Of a DNA stretch of 64,000 nt, positions 20,292 to 30,377 are shown one piece after another. Under the pieces are notes generated by a model. It did not search any database, was not told where the DNA came from, and saw nothing but the letters and a program-made list of their open reading frames with translations. A program made the translations under genes and the position numbers. The first letter of the stretch is position 1. Each line of letters opens with the position of its first letter. Source of the stretch: Nitratireductor indicus C115 (GTDB lineage Bacteria; Pseudomonadota; Alphaproteobacteria; Rhizobiales; Rhizobiaceae); contig NZ_AMSI01000014.1 in the NCBI RefSeq assembly GCF_000300515.1, positions 62,001 through 126,000 on the forward strand, given 5' to 3'.

Positions 20292-20510
20292 TCACCTTTG
20301 TGAGCTTGTCTCCCAGACCCGCCAATGGGTGGGGTGAATCTCGACGGCTTCGCCGGTGACTGCATTCACCCAGCCGTCCGGCATACGCCGGCAAGGAAAG
20401 GCGAGCATCGCCTCGCCGTCCTCATTGATCACGGCAAGCTCGATATCCGCATCGAAGGGAGCGCTGGCTATCCGCTCCCATCCCGGTTCAGCACCTGCTC
20501 CATCAGGCAT
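20292..20510 (-). CDS. Small conserved-type hypothetical protein (72 aa)
   Basis: A 72-residue acidic protein. The sequence WERIASAPFDADIELAV, followed by a Phe-Pro-Cys-Arg segment and a HPTHWR ending, has the composition and pattern of a real small domain rather than a shadow frame; I recall similar small proteins in other rhizobia but cannot name the family. It follows the HlyD-like gene by 15 bases on the same strand and could be the last gene of that operon. No signal peptide or membrane segment. Function unknown. Confidence 0.6.
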   Translation of the reverse strand: MPDGAGAEPGWERIASAPFDADIELAVINEDGEAMLAFPCRRMPDGWVNAVTGEAVEIHPTHWRVWETSSQR

Positions 20511-20525
20511 CGCCGATCACCTTTC

Positions 20526-21731
20526 TCAACCTTCCTGCCCACGCGGCGCGACCAGCGAGCCTTCCGCCAGCGTGTCGCCGGGATGCACAACCACCGTCTC
20601 CCCTTCCCCCAGCCCGGAGAGGAGTTCGGCTATCTCGTCGTTCATGTGACCGAGCGTGACCGACACTTCCCTCAACCGGTTGTCCTTCACCGCGAATACG
20701 CGCCATTCCCGGCCTGCACGGAAAAGAGCGCTGATCGGCACGCGCAGACTATCGCCGCTTTCCCAGACGACCAGCTCCGCAAACACGCGATATCCATGGC
20801 CAAGGCGAGCATCCCTGTCCTCCAGTTCGAGCACCGCATTGACGCGCTGCTCCTCGATGCCAAGCGCGGAGACCTTCGTGAAGGCTGCGGGATCGATGCG
20901 CTTGACCCGCGCGGCCAGCACCGCGCTTCCACCCCAATCGGAGACCTGAGCTCTTGCCCCCGGCGCGATCTGCACGGCATCGGAGGACAGGAGATCGACA
21001 ACGACTTCCAGATCCTGCGGATCGCCGATCTCAGCGATCCGCGATCCGCTTGCCACCGCCTGCTCACTCTTGGCCAGCATCTGCAAGACGACGCCATCGA
21101 CAGGAGCGTGGAGATTGACGCAACAGCCTTCCGTGCCGCGTTCGGCGGAAGTCGGTTGCATCATGCTTGCCTCGGCGCTTGCCAGCTGCGCCTTGCGCAG
21201 GTTGATTGTCGCGGTGGCCGCATCCACTTGCGCTTCCAGAAGATCGACCTCGTTCTCGGCCTTCTGCATGGAGCTTTCCGAAATGATGCCGGGACCATGC
21301 AGCTTCAGCGCACGTTCCAGCTCATCGCGGGCAAGGCGCAATGCCGTCTCCACACGGACACGTTCGATATCGGCAATGCGCACAGCCGCCTCGGCCGCAT
21401 CGCGCGCTGCCAGAAGCTCGGCCTTGGTGCGCTCGTCAATCAGCGGCGGGTCGAGCGGATGAATGGAAGCAACGACCGTCCGGCCAGCCTCCACACGGTC
21501 TCCCTCCTCAAGAAGGGTGCGCGCCAGATGACCCGCAATGGGAGTGGAGATGGTGTAGACCTCGCGCACCCGCGTCACGCCTTCCTCGCGGACGCTTACC
21601 TGCATCGGGCCTCGGGAAACCTGAGCAGTGTCGACCAAAGCGGGCTCTTCGCGCAGCGCATAGACGAAGCCGCCCACGATGGCGATGGCGACGGCCGCGA
21701 GGCCCGCAGGTTTGATCCAGTTGCGGTTCAT
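20526..21731 (-). CDS. HlyD-family periplasmic adaptor of an ABC exporter
   Basis: A 401-residue membrane fusion protein. One N-terminal membrane anchor (AGLAAVAIAIVGGFVYAL) is followed by the first half of a lipoyl/barrel-sandwich domain (ISTPIAGHLARTLLEEGDRVEAG), a helical hairpin (residues about 105-190), the second lipoyl half (HAPVDGVVLQMLAKSEQAV) and beta-barrel domains. It probably links the FtsX-type permease encoded just upstream to an outer-membrane channel, which is not in this window. The ATG at 21731 lies four bases after the permease stop; the frame open beyond it only shadows that gene. Confidence 0.88.
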   Translation of the reverse strand: MNRNWIKPAGLAAVAIAIVGGFVYALREEPALVDTAQVSRGPMQVSVREEGVTRVREVYTISTPIAGHLARTLLEEGDRVEAGRTVVASIHPLDPPLIDERTKAELLAARDAAEAAVRIADIERVRVETALRLARDELERALKLHGPGIISESSMQKAENEVDLLEAQVDAATATINLRKAQLASAEASMMQPTSAERGTEGCCVNLHAPVDGVVLQMLAKSEQAVASGSRIAEIGDPQDLEVVVDLLSSDAVQIAPGARAQVSDWGGSAVLAARVKRIDPAAFTKVSALGIEEQRVNAVLELEDRDARLGHGYRVFAELVVWESGDSLRVPISALFRAGREWRVFAVKDNRLREVSVTLGHMNDEIAELLSGLGEGETVVVHPGDTLAEGSLVAPRGQEG

Positions 21732-21735
21732 TCTG

Positions 21736-24117
21736 TCACTCCCGCGTCTTGAGGACCCGCACCATGTCGAGCCGGTTGACACGCTGTTGCACGAAAAGCA
21801 CCGAGATCGCGGCAACGCCAAGGACCACAAGGCTTGCAACCGCGAAGGTGGATGTTTCGATGATGAAGGGAATGCGGAAGAGATCGCTCTGCGATCCCTC
21901 CACAACGAGCCAGGCAAATCCATATCCCAGCAGCCAGCCGAGCGGCTGGGCAGCCAATACGATCAGGGCGAGCTCGATCACCAGGACCGCCGATACCTCG
22001 GCGCGTGTGAAACCCAGTACACGCAGGCTCGCAAATTCGCGCGCGCGCTCGGAAAACTGGATGCGCGCCGAATTGTAGACCACCCCGAAGGTGATGATGG
22101 CCGCAAGTCCGACATAGACCGACATCATGATGGAGATGTTCTCGCCGATGGTTTCGCGAAAGCGGCTGCGGGAAATCTCCTTCAAGGCGATGCCCGCAAT
22201 CGCCGGTGTCTGCTTCACTGCGCGATAAAGTGTTTCCAGCTTGCTGGAATCGGCCAAAATGTAAGCGCCTGAAATGCGCCGCCCGTCGCCAATGAGGCGG
22301 TCGAGCGCGCCAATGTCCATCACCGCGGTCAATCCGACATAGCTTTGCACGATACTGGTGACGGGCACGAAAACACTGCGACCGCCATGTTCAAGAAGAC
22401 CGACTTCCACGCGATCGCCGAGCCCCAGCTTGAGAACGTCTGCAACGCGCTCGGAAACGAGCAGGCCGCGCTCCGGCAGGCGAACGGGTTGCAGATCGAG
22501 ATCCAGAATCCGTTGCAGGTCGGTCTGCGCCGGCAATCCGAGGATCGACATGCGCCTTTCGTGGTTCTTGTTGCGCAGCTTGACTGCCGTTGCCCGGAAG
22601 GGTTCTGCGCGAAGGACGCCCGGCAATTTTTCCACCGACTGCAAGGCGCGCGGCGAGCGATCGTTGCCGAAGGTCAGCGTGGCATGCTGCCGCTCGGTGC
22701 GCGAAAAGACGGTATCGACCATGAAGTCGACGGAATCGAAAGAGAACAGAGCCGTCACCAGGAGTGCGACGGACAGCGAGGTGCCCAGCGTGGTGAGCGC
22801 CGAACGCGCGGGCCAGCGGAACAGGTGGCGCAATGCCATGACCGTCAGTTGCGAAAACAACAGATGCAGCAAGCGCCCACCCGCCAGAACCGAGCGATAA
22901 CGGGTTGGGGCGGGCGCGCGCATGGCCACTGCGGCAGGCAAGGCGACCACACCCCAGATTGCGCGCGTTGCGCCGGCCAATGCCGCCGCAACCGTGATGC
23001 CCGCCGAAATGAGATAAAGATCCGCGTTCTGCGGGAAGATGAGAAACGGAAACGAGAAGAAACGCGCATAAAGCCGGGTCAGACCGAACCCCAGCCAGTT
23101 TCCGGCGGCAAAGCCGAGCATAACACCGCACAGGCAGATGAGCACCACGAGTTTTGCATAATGGCCGGCAATGGCCGCGCGGCCGTAACCCAGCGCCTTT
23201 AAAAGCCCGATCTGTTCGCGCTCCAGGGCGATCATCCGCGACAGGATCATGTTCACCAGGAAAGCGGAGACGAACAGGAAGATCGGCGGCACGACAATGG
23301 CCGAGGCGCGCAACTGGACCAACTCGTTGTCCAGGAACGCGTGCGACATCTGATCGGCGCGCTCATAAGCGCCTCTGCCGCCATAGGGACGGAGAAGATC
23401 GTCCAGCGCATCGATGATCTGGGCCGGTTTTGCATCGCGCCGTACGCGGAGAGCCACATCGTTGAAGGCGCCGTCCATTTCCGCGATGCCCGCAAGCACG
23501 GTCCGTGGCATGAAGAAAACACCGAAGCGGCGCTGATCGGGAACCATGTCGCCCGGTGCAAGCGCATAGATGTATTCGGGCGACAGCACGATACCCGTGA
23601 CGGTCAGGGTCTGCTTGCGGCCGTCGATCAGGGCGCTGAACGTGCTGCCGGGCTCCATGCGGTGGGCTGTCGCGAAACTCTCGCTGACGGCAACCTCACC
23701 ACGGCGGACAGCCGAGGGAAGACGCCCGGAGCGGATATAGAGCCGGTTGACGGCGGGTTCCCCCACATCGGGAATGGAAACGACAACGCCCGTGGCCGGC
23801 TCCGCCATGCCCTGCATGTCGAGCACGGCGGGACGCACGATGCGCAACTCGACGCCGCTCACGCCGTCCAACCCCGCAATTGCCGCGCGCAGGTTCAATG
23901 GCGCGCGCGTGACACTCGCAAAGACATGAGCGAAGCGGTAACGATCGTAAAAGGCGGATCGCGTTTCCTCCAGGGCGCGATAGGCACCGAGCGCTATGAT
24001 CAGCGTGGCCACGCCGCAGGCCATGACCAGGGCAATCGCCAGCGACTGGCTCCAGATGCGTGCGAGATCGCGCAGCAGCTTGCGGTCGAGCGTGCCGAGA
24101 AAGCTACCAGGTGACAT
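21736..24117 (-). CDS. ABC exporter permease with two FtsX domains
   Basis: A 793-residue inner-membrane protein of the MacB/LolCE-like FtsX superfamily. It has an N-terminal membrane segment ([18 protein letters not shown]), a long periplasmic domain, membrane segments around residues 275-390 (including [25 protein letters not shown], the FtsX signature), then a second copy of the same arrangement ending with [30 protein letters not shown] near residue 690. Such duplicated permeases pair with a LolD-like ATPase and HlyD adaptor to export lipids, peptides or drugs. Its ATG overlaps the ATPase stop by 14 bases. Substrate unknown. Confidence 0.88.
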   Translation of the reverse strand: MSPGSFLGTLDRKLLRDLARIWSQSLAIALVMACGVATLIIALGAYRALEETRSAFYDRYRFAHVFASVTRAPLNLRAAIAGLDGVSGVELRIVRPAVLDMQGMAEPATGVVVSIPDVGEPAVNRLYIRSGRLPSAVRRGEVAVSESFATAHRMEPGSTFSALIDGRKQTLTVTGIVLSPEYIYALAPGDMVPDQRRFGVFFMPRTVLAGIAEMDGAFNDVALRVRRDAKPAQIIDALDDLLRPYGGRGAYERADQMSHAFLDNELVQLRASAIVVPPIFLFVSAFLVNMILSRMIALEREQIGLLKALGYGRAAIAGHYAKLVVLICLCGVMLGFAAGNWLGFGLTRLYARFFSFPFLIFPQNADLYLISAGITVAAALAGATRAIWGVVALPAAVAMRAPAPTRYRSVLAGGRLLHLLFSQLTVMALRHLFRWPARSALTTLGTSLSVALLVTALFSFDSVDFMVDTVFSRTERQHATLTFGNDRSPRALQSVEKLPGVLRAEPFRATAVKLRNKNHERRMSILGLPAQTDLQRILDLDLQPVRLPERGLLVSERVADVLKLGLGDRVEVGLLEHGGRSVFVPVTSIVQSYVGLTAVMDIGALDRLIGDGRRISGAYILADSSKLETLYRAVKQTPAIAGIALKEISRSRFRETIGENISIMMSVYVGLAAIITFGVVYNSARIQFSERAREFASLRVLGFTRAEVSAVLVIELALIVLAAQPLGWLLGYGFAWLVVEGSQSDLFRIPFIIETSTFAVASLVVLGVAAISVLFVQQRVNRLDMVRVLKTRE

Positions 24118-24826
24118 CGGCCGGCTCTATGCGGGTTTCGTTGACGCGCGTTTCGGCGATGCGCCCATCGAGGAAGGAAAACACCCGGTGGGCGATGCGC
24201 TGAATGCCCGCATTGTGCGTGATCAGGGCCGTGGTGGTTCCCAGCTCGCGATTGATGCGCGACAGCGCTTCGAGCACGAAAATGCCGGTCTTGGAATCGA
24301 GGGCGCCGGTGGGTTCGTCGCACAGGAGCACTTCGGGCTTCTTGGCGATGGCGCGGGCAATCGCGACCCGTTGCTGCTCTCCGCCCGAGAGCTGGGCGGG
24401 GAAATGCTGCATCCGCTCCTTCAAACCGACCAGCTCCAGCGCCTCACCAGGATCCATCGGATCGCGGGCGATCTCGGTGACAAGCGACACATTTTCCCAG
24501 GCGGTGAGGCTGGGGATCAGATTGTAGAACTGGAAAACGAAACCGACGTGATTGCGACGGTATCGGGTGAGCTGGCTTTCGGAGCAGGCCGTCAGCTCGA
24601 GATCGCGGAAGCGAACCGTCCCGCGCGTTGCCTGATCCAGCCCGCCCATGATGTTCAGAAATGTGGATTTACCGCTGCCGGACGGACCGAGCAGAACCGC
24701 CATCTCGCCTTCGAAAAGCTCAAGGCTGACCCCGCGCAGCGCATGCACTTCCACATCGCCGCTGCGGTAGACCTTGGTAACGTCCTGCGCTGAAAATACC
24801 GGCTTGGTCATATCCTGCTTGTTCAT
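24104..24826 (-). CDS. LolD/MacB-type ABC transporter ATP-binding protein
   Basis: A 240-residue ATPase. Walker A is GPSGSGKST, the signature is [14 protein letters not shown] and Walker B ends [11 protein letters not shown], the usual wording in the LolD/MacB group. It energises the FtsX-type permease whose start overlaps its stop. Of several in-frame starts, the ATG at 24826 has GGAG two bases upstream, and an ATG five codons later (24811) has AGGA at better spacing; either is plausible. It heads the ATPase-permease-adaptor operon. No regulator gene is adjacent, so control is unknown. Confidence 0.9.
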   Translation of the reverse strand: MNKQDMTKPVFSAQDVTKVYRSGDVEVHALRGVSLELFEGEMAVLLGPSGSGKSTFLNIMGGLDQATRGTVRFRDLELTACSESQLTRYRRNHVGFVFQFYNLIPSLTAWENVSLVTEIARDPMDPGEALELVGLKERMQHFPAQLSGGEQQRVAIARAIAKKPEVLLCDEPTGALDSKTGIFVLEALSRINRELGTTTALITHNAGIQRIAHRVFSFLDGRIAETRVNETRIEPADVTW

Positions 24827-24921
24827 CGCTCCGGCTGGAATTGCTCCCGATGCGGCAGGATGAAGCAGCGATGAAGACCTCGCCTTGATACGGGTCAAAT
24901 GTCGAAAGAAGCCAAGCCCGG

Positions 24922-25887
24922 TTACGGGATGGCCGAAAGCGCATCCTGCATCGCCACCTTGCCAAGCAGCTCGAACACATCGTCACGGCGGCACAATTCG
25001 GTGCCCGGCGTCATTACGGCGGCAGCACCCGCTGCAATGCCCAGACGAAAGGCCGCTTCCACCGCATCGCCGCGGGCAAGGGCGGTCACCATGCCGGCGA
25101 CAAAGCTGTCGCCCGCCCCGACGGCGGAACGCACACGCACATGAACGGCAGGCGCGCGCAGCACACCCTTATCGCTGACGAGCAAGCCGCCATCGGCCCC
25201 CATCGTCACGGCAACGAATTCAGCGGCGCCACGCTCGACGATCTCGAGCGCCGCGTGCTTCAGCCCTTCTTCATCGAGCTTTTCGCCAACATATTGCTCC
25301 AGTTCCTCGCGGCTCGGCTTGACCATGAAGACACGCGCCTTCTCCAGCGTGGCGCGCAGCGCAGCGCCCGAAGTATCAAGGACGAACCGCGCGCCGCGCC
25401 GCGCCGCGCGCTCGGCCATCAAGGCATAGGTGTCGTCCGGCACGCCTGCGGGCAGGCTTCCGCTCGCCACCACATAGGCGGCTTCGTGGTTCTCGATGGC
25501 TTCAAGACAAGCCGCCATCTCGGCCTCATCAACGACCGGCCCTTCCGGCACGAAGCGGTATTCCAGGCCCGTGCTTTCCTCGTAAACGGTGAAACCGATG
25601 CGCGTCTGCCCCGAGATTTGAAGGGTCTGGCAGGCAATGCCCTCCTCGCGGACGAGCCGTTCCAGAAGCGCGCCGATCTCGCCACCGGCCATCAGAAGCG
25701 TTTCCGCATTGCCGCCCAGACGCCCCACCACCCTTGCCACATTGATGCCGCCACCGCCCGGATCGCGGCGCGTATGCGAGACACGCACCTTGCGCGTGGG
25801 CCGCACGACCTCCGTGCGGCTTGAATAGTCGACAGCCGGGTTGAGGACGATGGTCAGAATCCGAGCGCCGCGAACATCTTCCTGCAT
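24922..25887 (-). CDS. PfkB-family sugar (phosphate) kinase
   Basis: A 321-residue ribokinase-fold kinase of the 1-phosphofructokinase/6-phosphofructokinase-2/tagatose kinase subgroup. LNPAVDYSS at 14-22 and [16 protein letters not shown] (about 49-64) are the substrate motifs, and [13 protein letters not shown] near residue 255 holds the catalytic Asp of the family. GGAGG precedes the ATG at 25887. It stands alone between the ABC exporter and a divergent acetyltransferase gene, so neighbours do not reveal its substrate. It could give a glycolytic phosphofructokinase to an Entner-Doudoroff organism, or serve an imported sugar. Confidence 0.85.
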   Translation of the reverse strand: MQEDVRGARILTIVLNPAVDYSSRTEVVRPTRKVRVSHTRRDPGGGGINVARVVGRLGGNAETLLMAGGEIGALLERLVREEGIACQTLQISGQTRIGFTVYEESTGLEYRFVPEGPVVDEAEMAACLEAIENHEAAYVVASGSLPAGVPDDTYALMAERAARRGARFVLDTSGAALRATLEKARVFMVKPSREELEQYVGEKLDEEGLKHAALEIVERGAAEFVAVTMGADGGLLVSDKGVLRAPAVHVRVRSAVGAGDSFVAGMVTALARGDAVEAAFRLGIAAGAAAVMTPGTELCRRDDVFELLGKVAMQDALSAIP

Positions 25888-26031
25888 CCAGTCCTCCCCA
25901 TGGCAATCAAATCACACATATCTTGATTACGACGCCCCCATCGCCAGCGGCAAGTCCGGACTCCGGTTTGCGGTGGCAGAGCACATGCTTATCTGCGATA
26001 TGCGAGTTGGCTCACCAATGGATATCACCGC

Positions 26032-26466
26032 ATGGCTTTCACCCTGGAAAAAACCGCTGCGCCCATGGCGCGGGATCTCGACTTCCTGCAACGCAGCCTT
26101 TCCGATTTCAACGACAGCGATGTCGGGGCTTCAGGCAAGATGCCGCTGGCGATCTTCGTGCGTGACGACGAGGGCACGGTGCTTGCCGGCCTTTCCGGCT
26201 ACACCGCCTGGGGCTGGCTTTATGTCCAGTGGCTCTTCGTGTCGCAGGCGCTGCGTGGGGAAGGCATGGCGGGCCGTATGCTCGAGGAAGCCGAGGCGGA
26301 GGCGATCACCCGCGGCTGCCACGGCGCCTTCATCGACACGTTCAACCCGCAGGCGCTGAAAGCCTATATGCGGCAGGGCTACGAACCCTTCGGAGCACTT
26401 GCCGATTTTCCCGAGGGCCGCAGCCGGACTTTCCTCCAGAAAAAGCTTGCAGGGCGCGCGGAATAA
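26032..26466 (+). CDS. GNAT-family N-acetyltransferase
   Basis: A 144-residue acetyl-CoA-dependent acetyltransferase. The central strand-turn-helix LYVQWLFVSQALRGEGMAGRMLEEAE (residues about 63-88) includes the acetyl-CoA pyrophosphate loop (R-G-E-G-M-A-G, variant of Q/RxxGxG/A), and DTFNPQALKAYMRQGYEPFG near the C-terminus is the typical substrate/CoA end. Substrate unknown. The gene ends next to the anmK stop and may be convergent with that operon by chance. The ATG at 26032 is the first of the conserved part. Confidence 0.82.
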   Translation: MAFTLEKTAAPMARDLDFLQRSLSDFNDSDVGASGKMPLAIFVRDDEGTVLAGLSGYTAWGWLYVQWLFVSQALRGEGMAGRMLEEAEAEAITRGCHGAFIDTFNPQALKAYMRQGYEPFGALADFPEGRSRTFLQKKLAGRAE

Positions 26467-27594
26467 TCAGTCCGCAACCCTGCCGCCGCGCAAAGCCTCG
26501 GGTGCCCCCGTCGTGGTGGGAAAGCTGATCGGCATGCCGCGCAGCACGCGAACCGCGAGAAAGGCGAAACATTCCGCCTCGATCGCATCGCCGCGCCAGC
26601 CAACGGTTTCCGCCGGCACTGCCTCGACACCGGCGCGCTTCCCCAGCATCTTCATGATCGCCGGATTATGGCGACCGCCGCCGCAGACGATGAGGCGGCG
26701 CGGACGGTGTGGCAGAAGATCCAGCGCCTTGCCCACGGCGGAAGCCGTAAACGCCGTCAGCGTGGCGGCACCGGTCAATGCGTCCAACCCATCGGCCATG
26801 GAGGCGCCAAAATCAAAACGGTCGAGCGATTTCGGATAGGGTGCGGAAAGATAGGGATGCTTCAGGAGTTCAACGAGGCGGGCCTCGTCGACGCTGCCGG
26901 CAAGCGCCATCGCGCCGTCGCGATCCATCTCGCCGAGCCCGAGGCTTTTCACGAAATCGTTGATCGGCGCATTGGCGGGGCCGGTATCGAAGGCAATGAC
27001 GCCGTCCGCGCCATCCCACCAGGTGATGTTGGCGACACCGCCGAGATTGAGCACTGCCGTCTCGCCGCTGCGATCCACGTCACGCAGAAGGGCGGCGTGA
27101 TAGGCCGCTGAAAGCGGCGCGCCCTGACCGCCAGCCCGCATGTCCGCGGAGCGGAAATCATAGGCAATTTTGCAGCCCAAAAGCGCATGCATCAACGCTC
27201 CATCGCCGAGCTGGCGGGTCTCGCCGATGCGCCCCTTCTGCGGGGCGCGGTGAAGCACCGTCTGACCGTGGAAACCGACGATGCCGATATCCTGCATGTT
27301 CAGGCCCGCGCTCTCCACCAGATCGCGGACGGCCTGCGACTGGGCGCGCGTGAGAACCTCTTCGGCCTCACGAAATATAGCCGGCTCATCTCCCTCGAAA
27401 TTCCATTCGCGCGCCTCCTGCAATGTCTCTTCCAGGAGATCCCGGGTGGAGCGAGGATAAGGTGCCAGCGTGTACTTGCCGAAGCTTTCGATGCGTTCGC
27501 CGTCGGTTTTCAGGAGCGCCACATCGATATTGCCGTCGAGGACGGTTCCGGTCATCAGGCCAACGGCCCAGATCGGTTCGAAAGTCTGTCCCAT
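26467..27594 (-). CDS. anmK: Anhydro-N-acetylmuramic acid kinase
   Basis: Opens the 1,6-anhydro ring of anhydro-MurNAc and phosphorylates it to MurNAc 6-phosphate with ATP, a key peptidoglycan-recycling step. The 375-residue protein carries [10 protein letters not shown] near residue 12 (family GLMSGTSLDG), [30 protein letters not shown] and [12 protein letters not shown], all typical of AnmK within the ASKHA fold. AGGAGAA precedes the ATG. It ends the leftward array and lies nine bases after the serine hydrolase gene. Its product is the substrate of MurQ encoded at 34.1-35.1 kb, which ties the operon together. Confidence 0.94.
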   Translation of the reverse strand: MGQTFEPIWAVGLMTGTVLDGNIDVALLKTDGERIESFGKYTLAPYPRSTRDLLEETLQEAREWNFEGDEPAIFREAEEVLTRAQSQAVRDLVESAGLNMQDIGIVGFHGQTVLHRAPQKGRIGETRQLGDGALMHALLGCKIAYDFRSADMRAGGQGAPLSAAYHAALLRDVDRSGETAVLNLGGVANITWWDGADGVIAFDTGPANAPINDFVKSLGLGEMDRDGAMALAGSVDEARLVELLKHPYLSAPYPKSLDRFDFGASMADGLDALTGAATLTAFTASAVGKALDLLPHRPRRLIVCGGGRHNPAIMKMLGKRAGVEAVPAETVGWRGDAIEAECFAFLAVRVLRGMPISFPTTTGAPEALRGGRVAD

Positions 27595-27603
27595 GATGTT
27601 CTC

Positions 27604-28629
27604 CTAGGCTTGGCTGATGCGGTCTCCGACCATCTGGCGGAGAGTGGCGATGCCGCTGTCGAAATGGCGTGTGGGATGAATGCGGTTGGTCAGAAGCGTC
27701 CAGGCACGGCCATGCTCGAAATCGATCCAGAGCCCGGTCCCCGTGAAACCGGTATGGCCGATCGTACCGGCGCTGCACAACGCGCCGCCCGACCATCCTT
27801 CGTAAGGACGTTCCCAGCCATGGGTACGCTTTTCAGAAAGCGGGGTGCGCATGAGCGAGACTGCCACGTCGCCTTCCGCGTCACCGCGCATGAGGTCGTG
27901 CGCGAAACCGAGAATCGCGTCCGCCAGGCCGAACAGGCCGGCATGGCCAGCACCTTCCAGCGCCGAACAATTGTCGTCATGCACCTCGCCGCAGAGGATG
28001 CGGTGGCGCCAGGTGCAATCCTCCGTCGCCGCGCAATTTTCCGGCGGGGCGGAAAAGGCAAAGCCCGGACCGGCGTCGAACATGCGCAAACGCCTGCCCT
28101 CCAGCCGTTCCATGGCAAACCCCAGAAGGATGAAATTGATATCGGAATAGACAGGTTTTTCGAGCCTGCGCCATTCCCTCTGGAGAATGAAGGCCTGCAG
28201 AAGCTCGGGATCGCGGCCGTAGGTGTAGATCGGCTCCACGGAGGGGAATGGCGTCTGGTGACCCAGGCATTCGCGGAAGGTGACGCGCCGTTCCCAGGCG
28301 CCTGCATCATACTGACGCAGATCCGGCAGAACCGAGATCAGTGGTGCATCGAGATCGATGCGCCCGGCTTGAGCATAGGCGAGAATGCGCGGCGTGGTGA
28401 AGATGACCTTGGTGAGCGAAGCAAGATCGAACCAGCTGTCGACCGCCATGGCGCGCTTCATGGGAACCGTCTGGGCGTGGCCTACGGCCCGTAGCATCCT
28501 CGTTCCGGCAGCATCCACCAGCCCAAGCACCGCACCCGGAATGCGGCCTGCCTCAACGGCCTCTGCCACCGGCTCGAAGGCTCTTTCAAAGCGCTCTTCG
28601 AGATGATCAGACGCGTCTGCTCCGCCCAT
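27604..28629 (-). CDS. Beta-lactamase-fold serine hydrolase, possible muropeptide amidase (AmiE-like)
   Basis: A 341-residue class C beta-lactamase-fold protein with all three catalytic motifs: SLTK (71-74), Y-S-D (161-163) and H-T-G (292-294). No signal peptide is visible (MGGADASDHLEERF), so it should be cytosolic, which argues against an antibiotic lactamase or periplasmic penicillin-binding role. In Bacillus subtilis the MurNAc operon encodes a related-fold enzyme, AmiE, that removes peptides from MurNAc; a similar step on imported anhydro-muropeptides would fit here, but this is inference. ATG 28629 lies five bases after the ATPase gene stop. Confidence 0.75.
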   Translation of the reverse strand: MGGADASDHLEERFERAFEPVAEAVEAGRIPGAVLGLVDAAGTRMLRAVGHAQTVPMKRAMAVDSWFDLASLTKVIFTTPRILAYAQAGRIDLDAPLISVLPDLRQYDAGAWERRVTFRECLGHQTPFPSVEPIYTYGRDPELLQAFILQREWRRLEKPVYSDINFILLGFAMERLEGRRLRMFDAGPGFAFSAPPENCAATEDCTWRHRILCGEVHDDNCSALEGAGHAGLFGLADAILGFAHDLMRGDAEGDVAVSLMRTPLSEKRTHGWERPYEGWSGGALCSAGTIGHTGFTGTGLWIDFEHGRAWTLLTNRIHPTRHFDSGIATLRQMVGDRISQA

Positions 28630-28634
28630 CCCGC

Positions 28635-30377
28635 TCAAGCCTCCAGCCGCGCCCTGTGATCGGCACCGATGTCGCGCCACTCAGCGGGTGGCGGTTCGAA
28701 GCCGAGCGGACGCACCAGAGATGGCACCTGGCGCGTATCGAGCGTAAAATGCTCGCGCCGCCGGTCGATACTGGGTACTGCCGCGATAAGACTCTTCGTA
28801 TAGGAGTGTCGCGGGTCCGAGAGGATCGCCGCTGCATCACCTATTTCCACGATCTGGCCTGCATAAACCACCGCGATGCGATGCGCGATGCGCTCCACCA
28901 CCGCCATGTCATGCGAGACGAAGAGATAGGCGAGGCCGAAATCGTGTTGCAGATCGACCAACAACTCCAGCACCTTGGCCTGAACGGAGACATCGAGTGC
29001 TGAAACCGCCTCGTCCAGCACCAGAACGGACGGGTTGAGCATCAGGGCGCGTGCAATACACAGACGCTGGCGCTGCCCGCCGGAAAACTCGTGCGGATAG
29101 CGCTCCAGCGCATTCCTGGGCAGACCAACCCGATCCAGAAGCATTTCCATGCGTTGCTTGATTTCCGCATCCACCTTCCGGCCCGACGCGACGACAGGTT
29201 CGGCCAAAATGCTGTCGACGCGCAGGCGCGGGTTCAGCGAGGCGTAAGGGTTTTGGAACACCATCTGCACGGCATTGCGCTCCGGCTTTGCCGGGTCGTT
29301 CGAGCTGGCGGTGAAATCGCCGCGGATCGGCTGCACGAGGCCGAGAATGGCACGCGCGGTGGTGGACTTTCCCGAACCGCTCTCGCCGACAATGCCAAGC
29401 GTCTCACCCGGCATCAGGTCGAAATCCACTCCATCGACCGCATGCACTGCACCCGTCTGGCGACGCAGTAGGCCACCCGTCACGGGGAAGCGCACGGTCA
29501 GTCCCTCCACCTTCAGCGCCGGTGTGGCAGGCGTCTTCGGACGGCTGTAATCCCTGCGCGCTGCACGCCCCGCCTCGAAATGCGGCACAGCGCTCAGGAG
29601 ATGCTTCGTATAGGGATGTCTGGGCGTGTCGAGGATTTCATCGAGGCTGCCCTGTTCCACCGCCTCGCCGGCCTGCATGACCATGACCTTGTCGGCGATG
29701 CCCGCGACAAGACCGATATCGTGGGTGATGAAGATCATGCCCATATCGGTCTCGCGCTTCAATTCGGCAAGCAACGCCATGATCTGCGCCTGCACGGTGA
29801 CATCGAGCGCCGTGGTGGGCTCGTCGGCGATCAGTAAGCGCGGATTGCACGAGAGCGCGGTGGCGATCATCACGCGCTGGAGCATGCCGCCGGAGAGCTG
29901 ATGCGGACAGTATTTCAACCGGCGGGCAGCGTCCGGTATGCGCACGCGCTCAAGCGCGTCCCGGGCAGCAGCCTTCGCCTGACGACCCGTCAGGCCGCGA
30001 TGCAGGCGGAAGGATTCCTCAATCTGCTCGCCAATCGTCAGAACCGGGTTCAGCGACGTCATCGGCTCCTGAAAGATCATGCCGATTTCACCGCCACGGA
30101 TCTTCGTCAGTTCCCGCTCGCTTGCCCCCGCAAGATCTATCGCGGTTCCGTCGGCGCGCGTGAAATCGATGCGACCTCCGGTGATGCGGCCGCCGCCGAA
30201 ATCCACGAGACGGTTGATGGAAAGGGCGGTGACCGACTTGCCGGACCCGCTCTCGCCAACGATGGCGAGCGTTTCTCCCGCTGCGAGATCGAAGCTCACC
30301 CCATGGACGATTTCATTTGCTCTCGGATCGCGGCCAAAACCGACATGCAGGCCAGAGACGGAAAGAAGCGGCTTCAT
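28635..30377 (-). CDS. Peptide-type ABC transporter, fused double ATP-binding protein
   Basis: A 580-residue fusion of the two ATPases (DppD- and DppF-like) of a peptide/nickel-type ABC importer, as in YejF or GsiA. The first GESGSGKS Walker A is at 41-48 with LSGGMLQRVMIATAL and LLIADEPTTALD; the second Walker A lies near residue 335, followed by FSGGQRQRLCIARAL and LVLDEAVSALD. Each half ends with the oligopeptide-transporter C-terminal zone (DTPRHPYTKHLL and DPRHSYTKSLI). It powers the two permeases encoded just upstream; its start overlaps the stop of the second permease by four bases. Likely cargo is muropeptides, judged from neighbours. Confidence 0.92.
   Translation of the reverse strand: MKPLLSVSGLHVGFGRDPRANEIVHGVSFDLAAGETLAIVGESGSGKSVTALSINRLVDFGGGRITGGRIDFTRADGTAIDLAGASERELTKIRGGEIGMIFQEPMTSLNPVLTIGEQIEESFRLHRGLTGRQAKAAARDALERVRIPDAARRLKYCPHQLSGGMLQRVMIATALSCNPRLLIADEPTTALDVTVQAQIMALLAELKRETDMGMIFITHDIGLVAGIADKVMVMQAGEAVEQGSLDEILDTPRHPYTKHLLSAVPHFEAGRAARRDYSRPKTPATPALKVEGLTVRFPVTGGLLRRQTGAVHAVDGVDFDLMPGETLGIVGESGSGKSTTARAILGLVQPIRGDFTASSNDPAKPERNAVQMVFQNPYASLNPRLRVDSILAEPVVASGRKVDAEIKQRMEMLLDRVGLPRNALERYPHEFSGGQRQRLCIARALMLNPSVLVLDEAVSALDVSVQAKVLELLVDLQHDFGLAYLFVSHDMAVVERIAHRIAVVYAGQIVEIGDAAAILSDPRHSYTKSLIAAVPSIDRRREHFTLDTRQVPSLVRPLGFEPPPAEWRDIGADHRARLEA

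Noticed and set aside
20325-21752. A 475-codon plus-strand frame opposite the HlyD-like gene
   Set aside because: Antisense shadow without motifs; the minus-strand adaptor protein is clear.
27604-28629. Reading the serine hydrolase as an antibiotic-resistance beta-lactamase
   Set aside because: There is no signal peptide and the neighbours are peptidoglycan-recycling genes; a resistance enzyme would need export.
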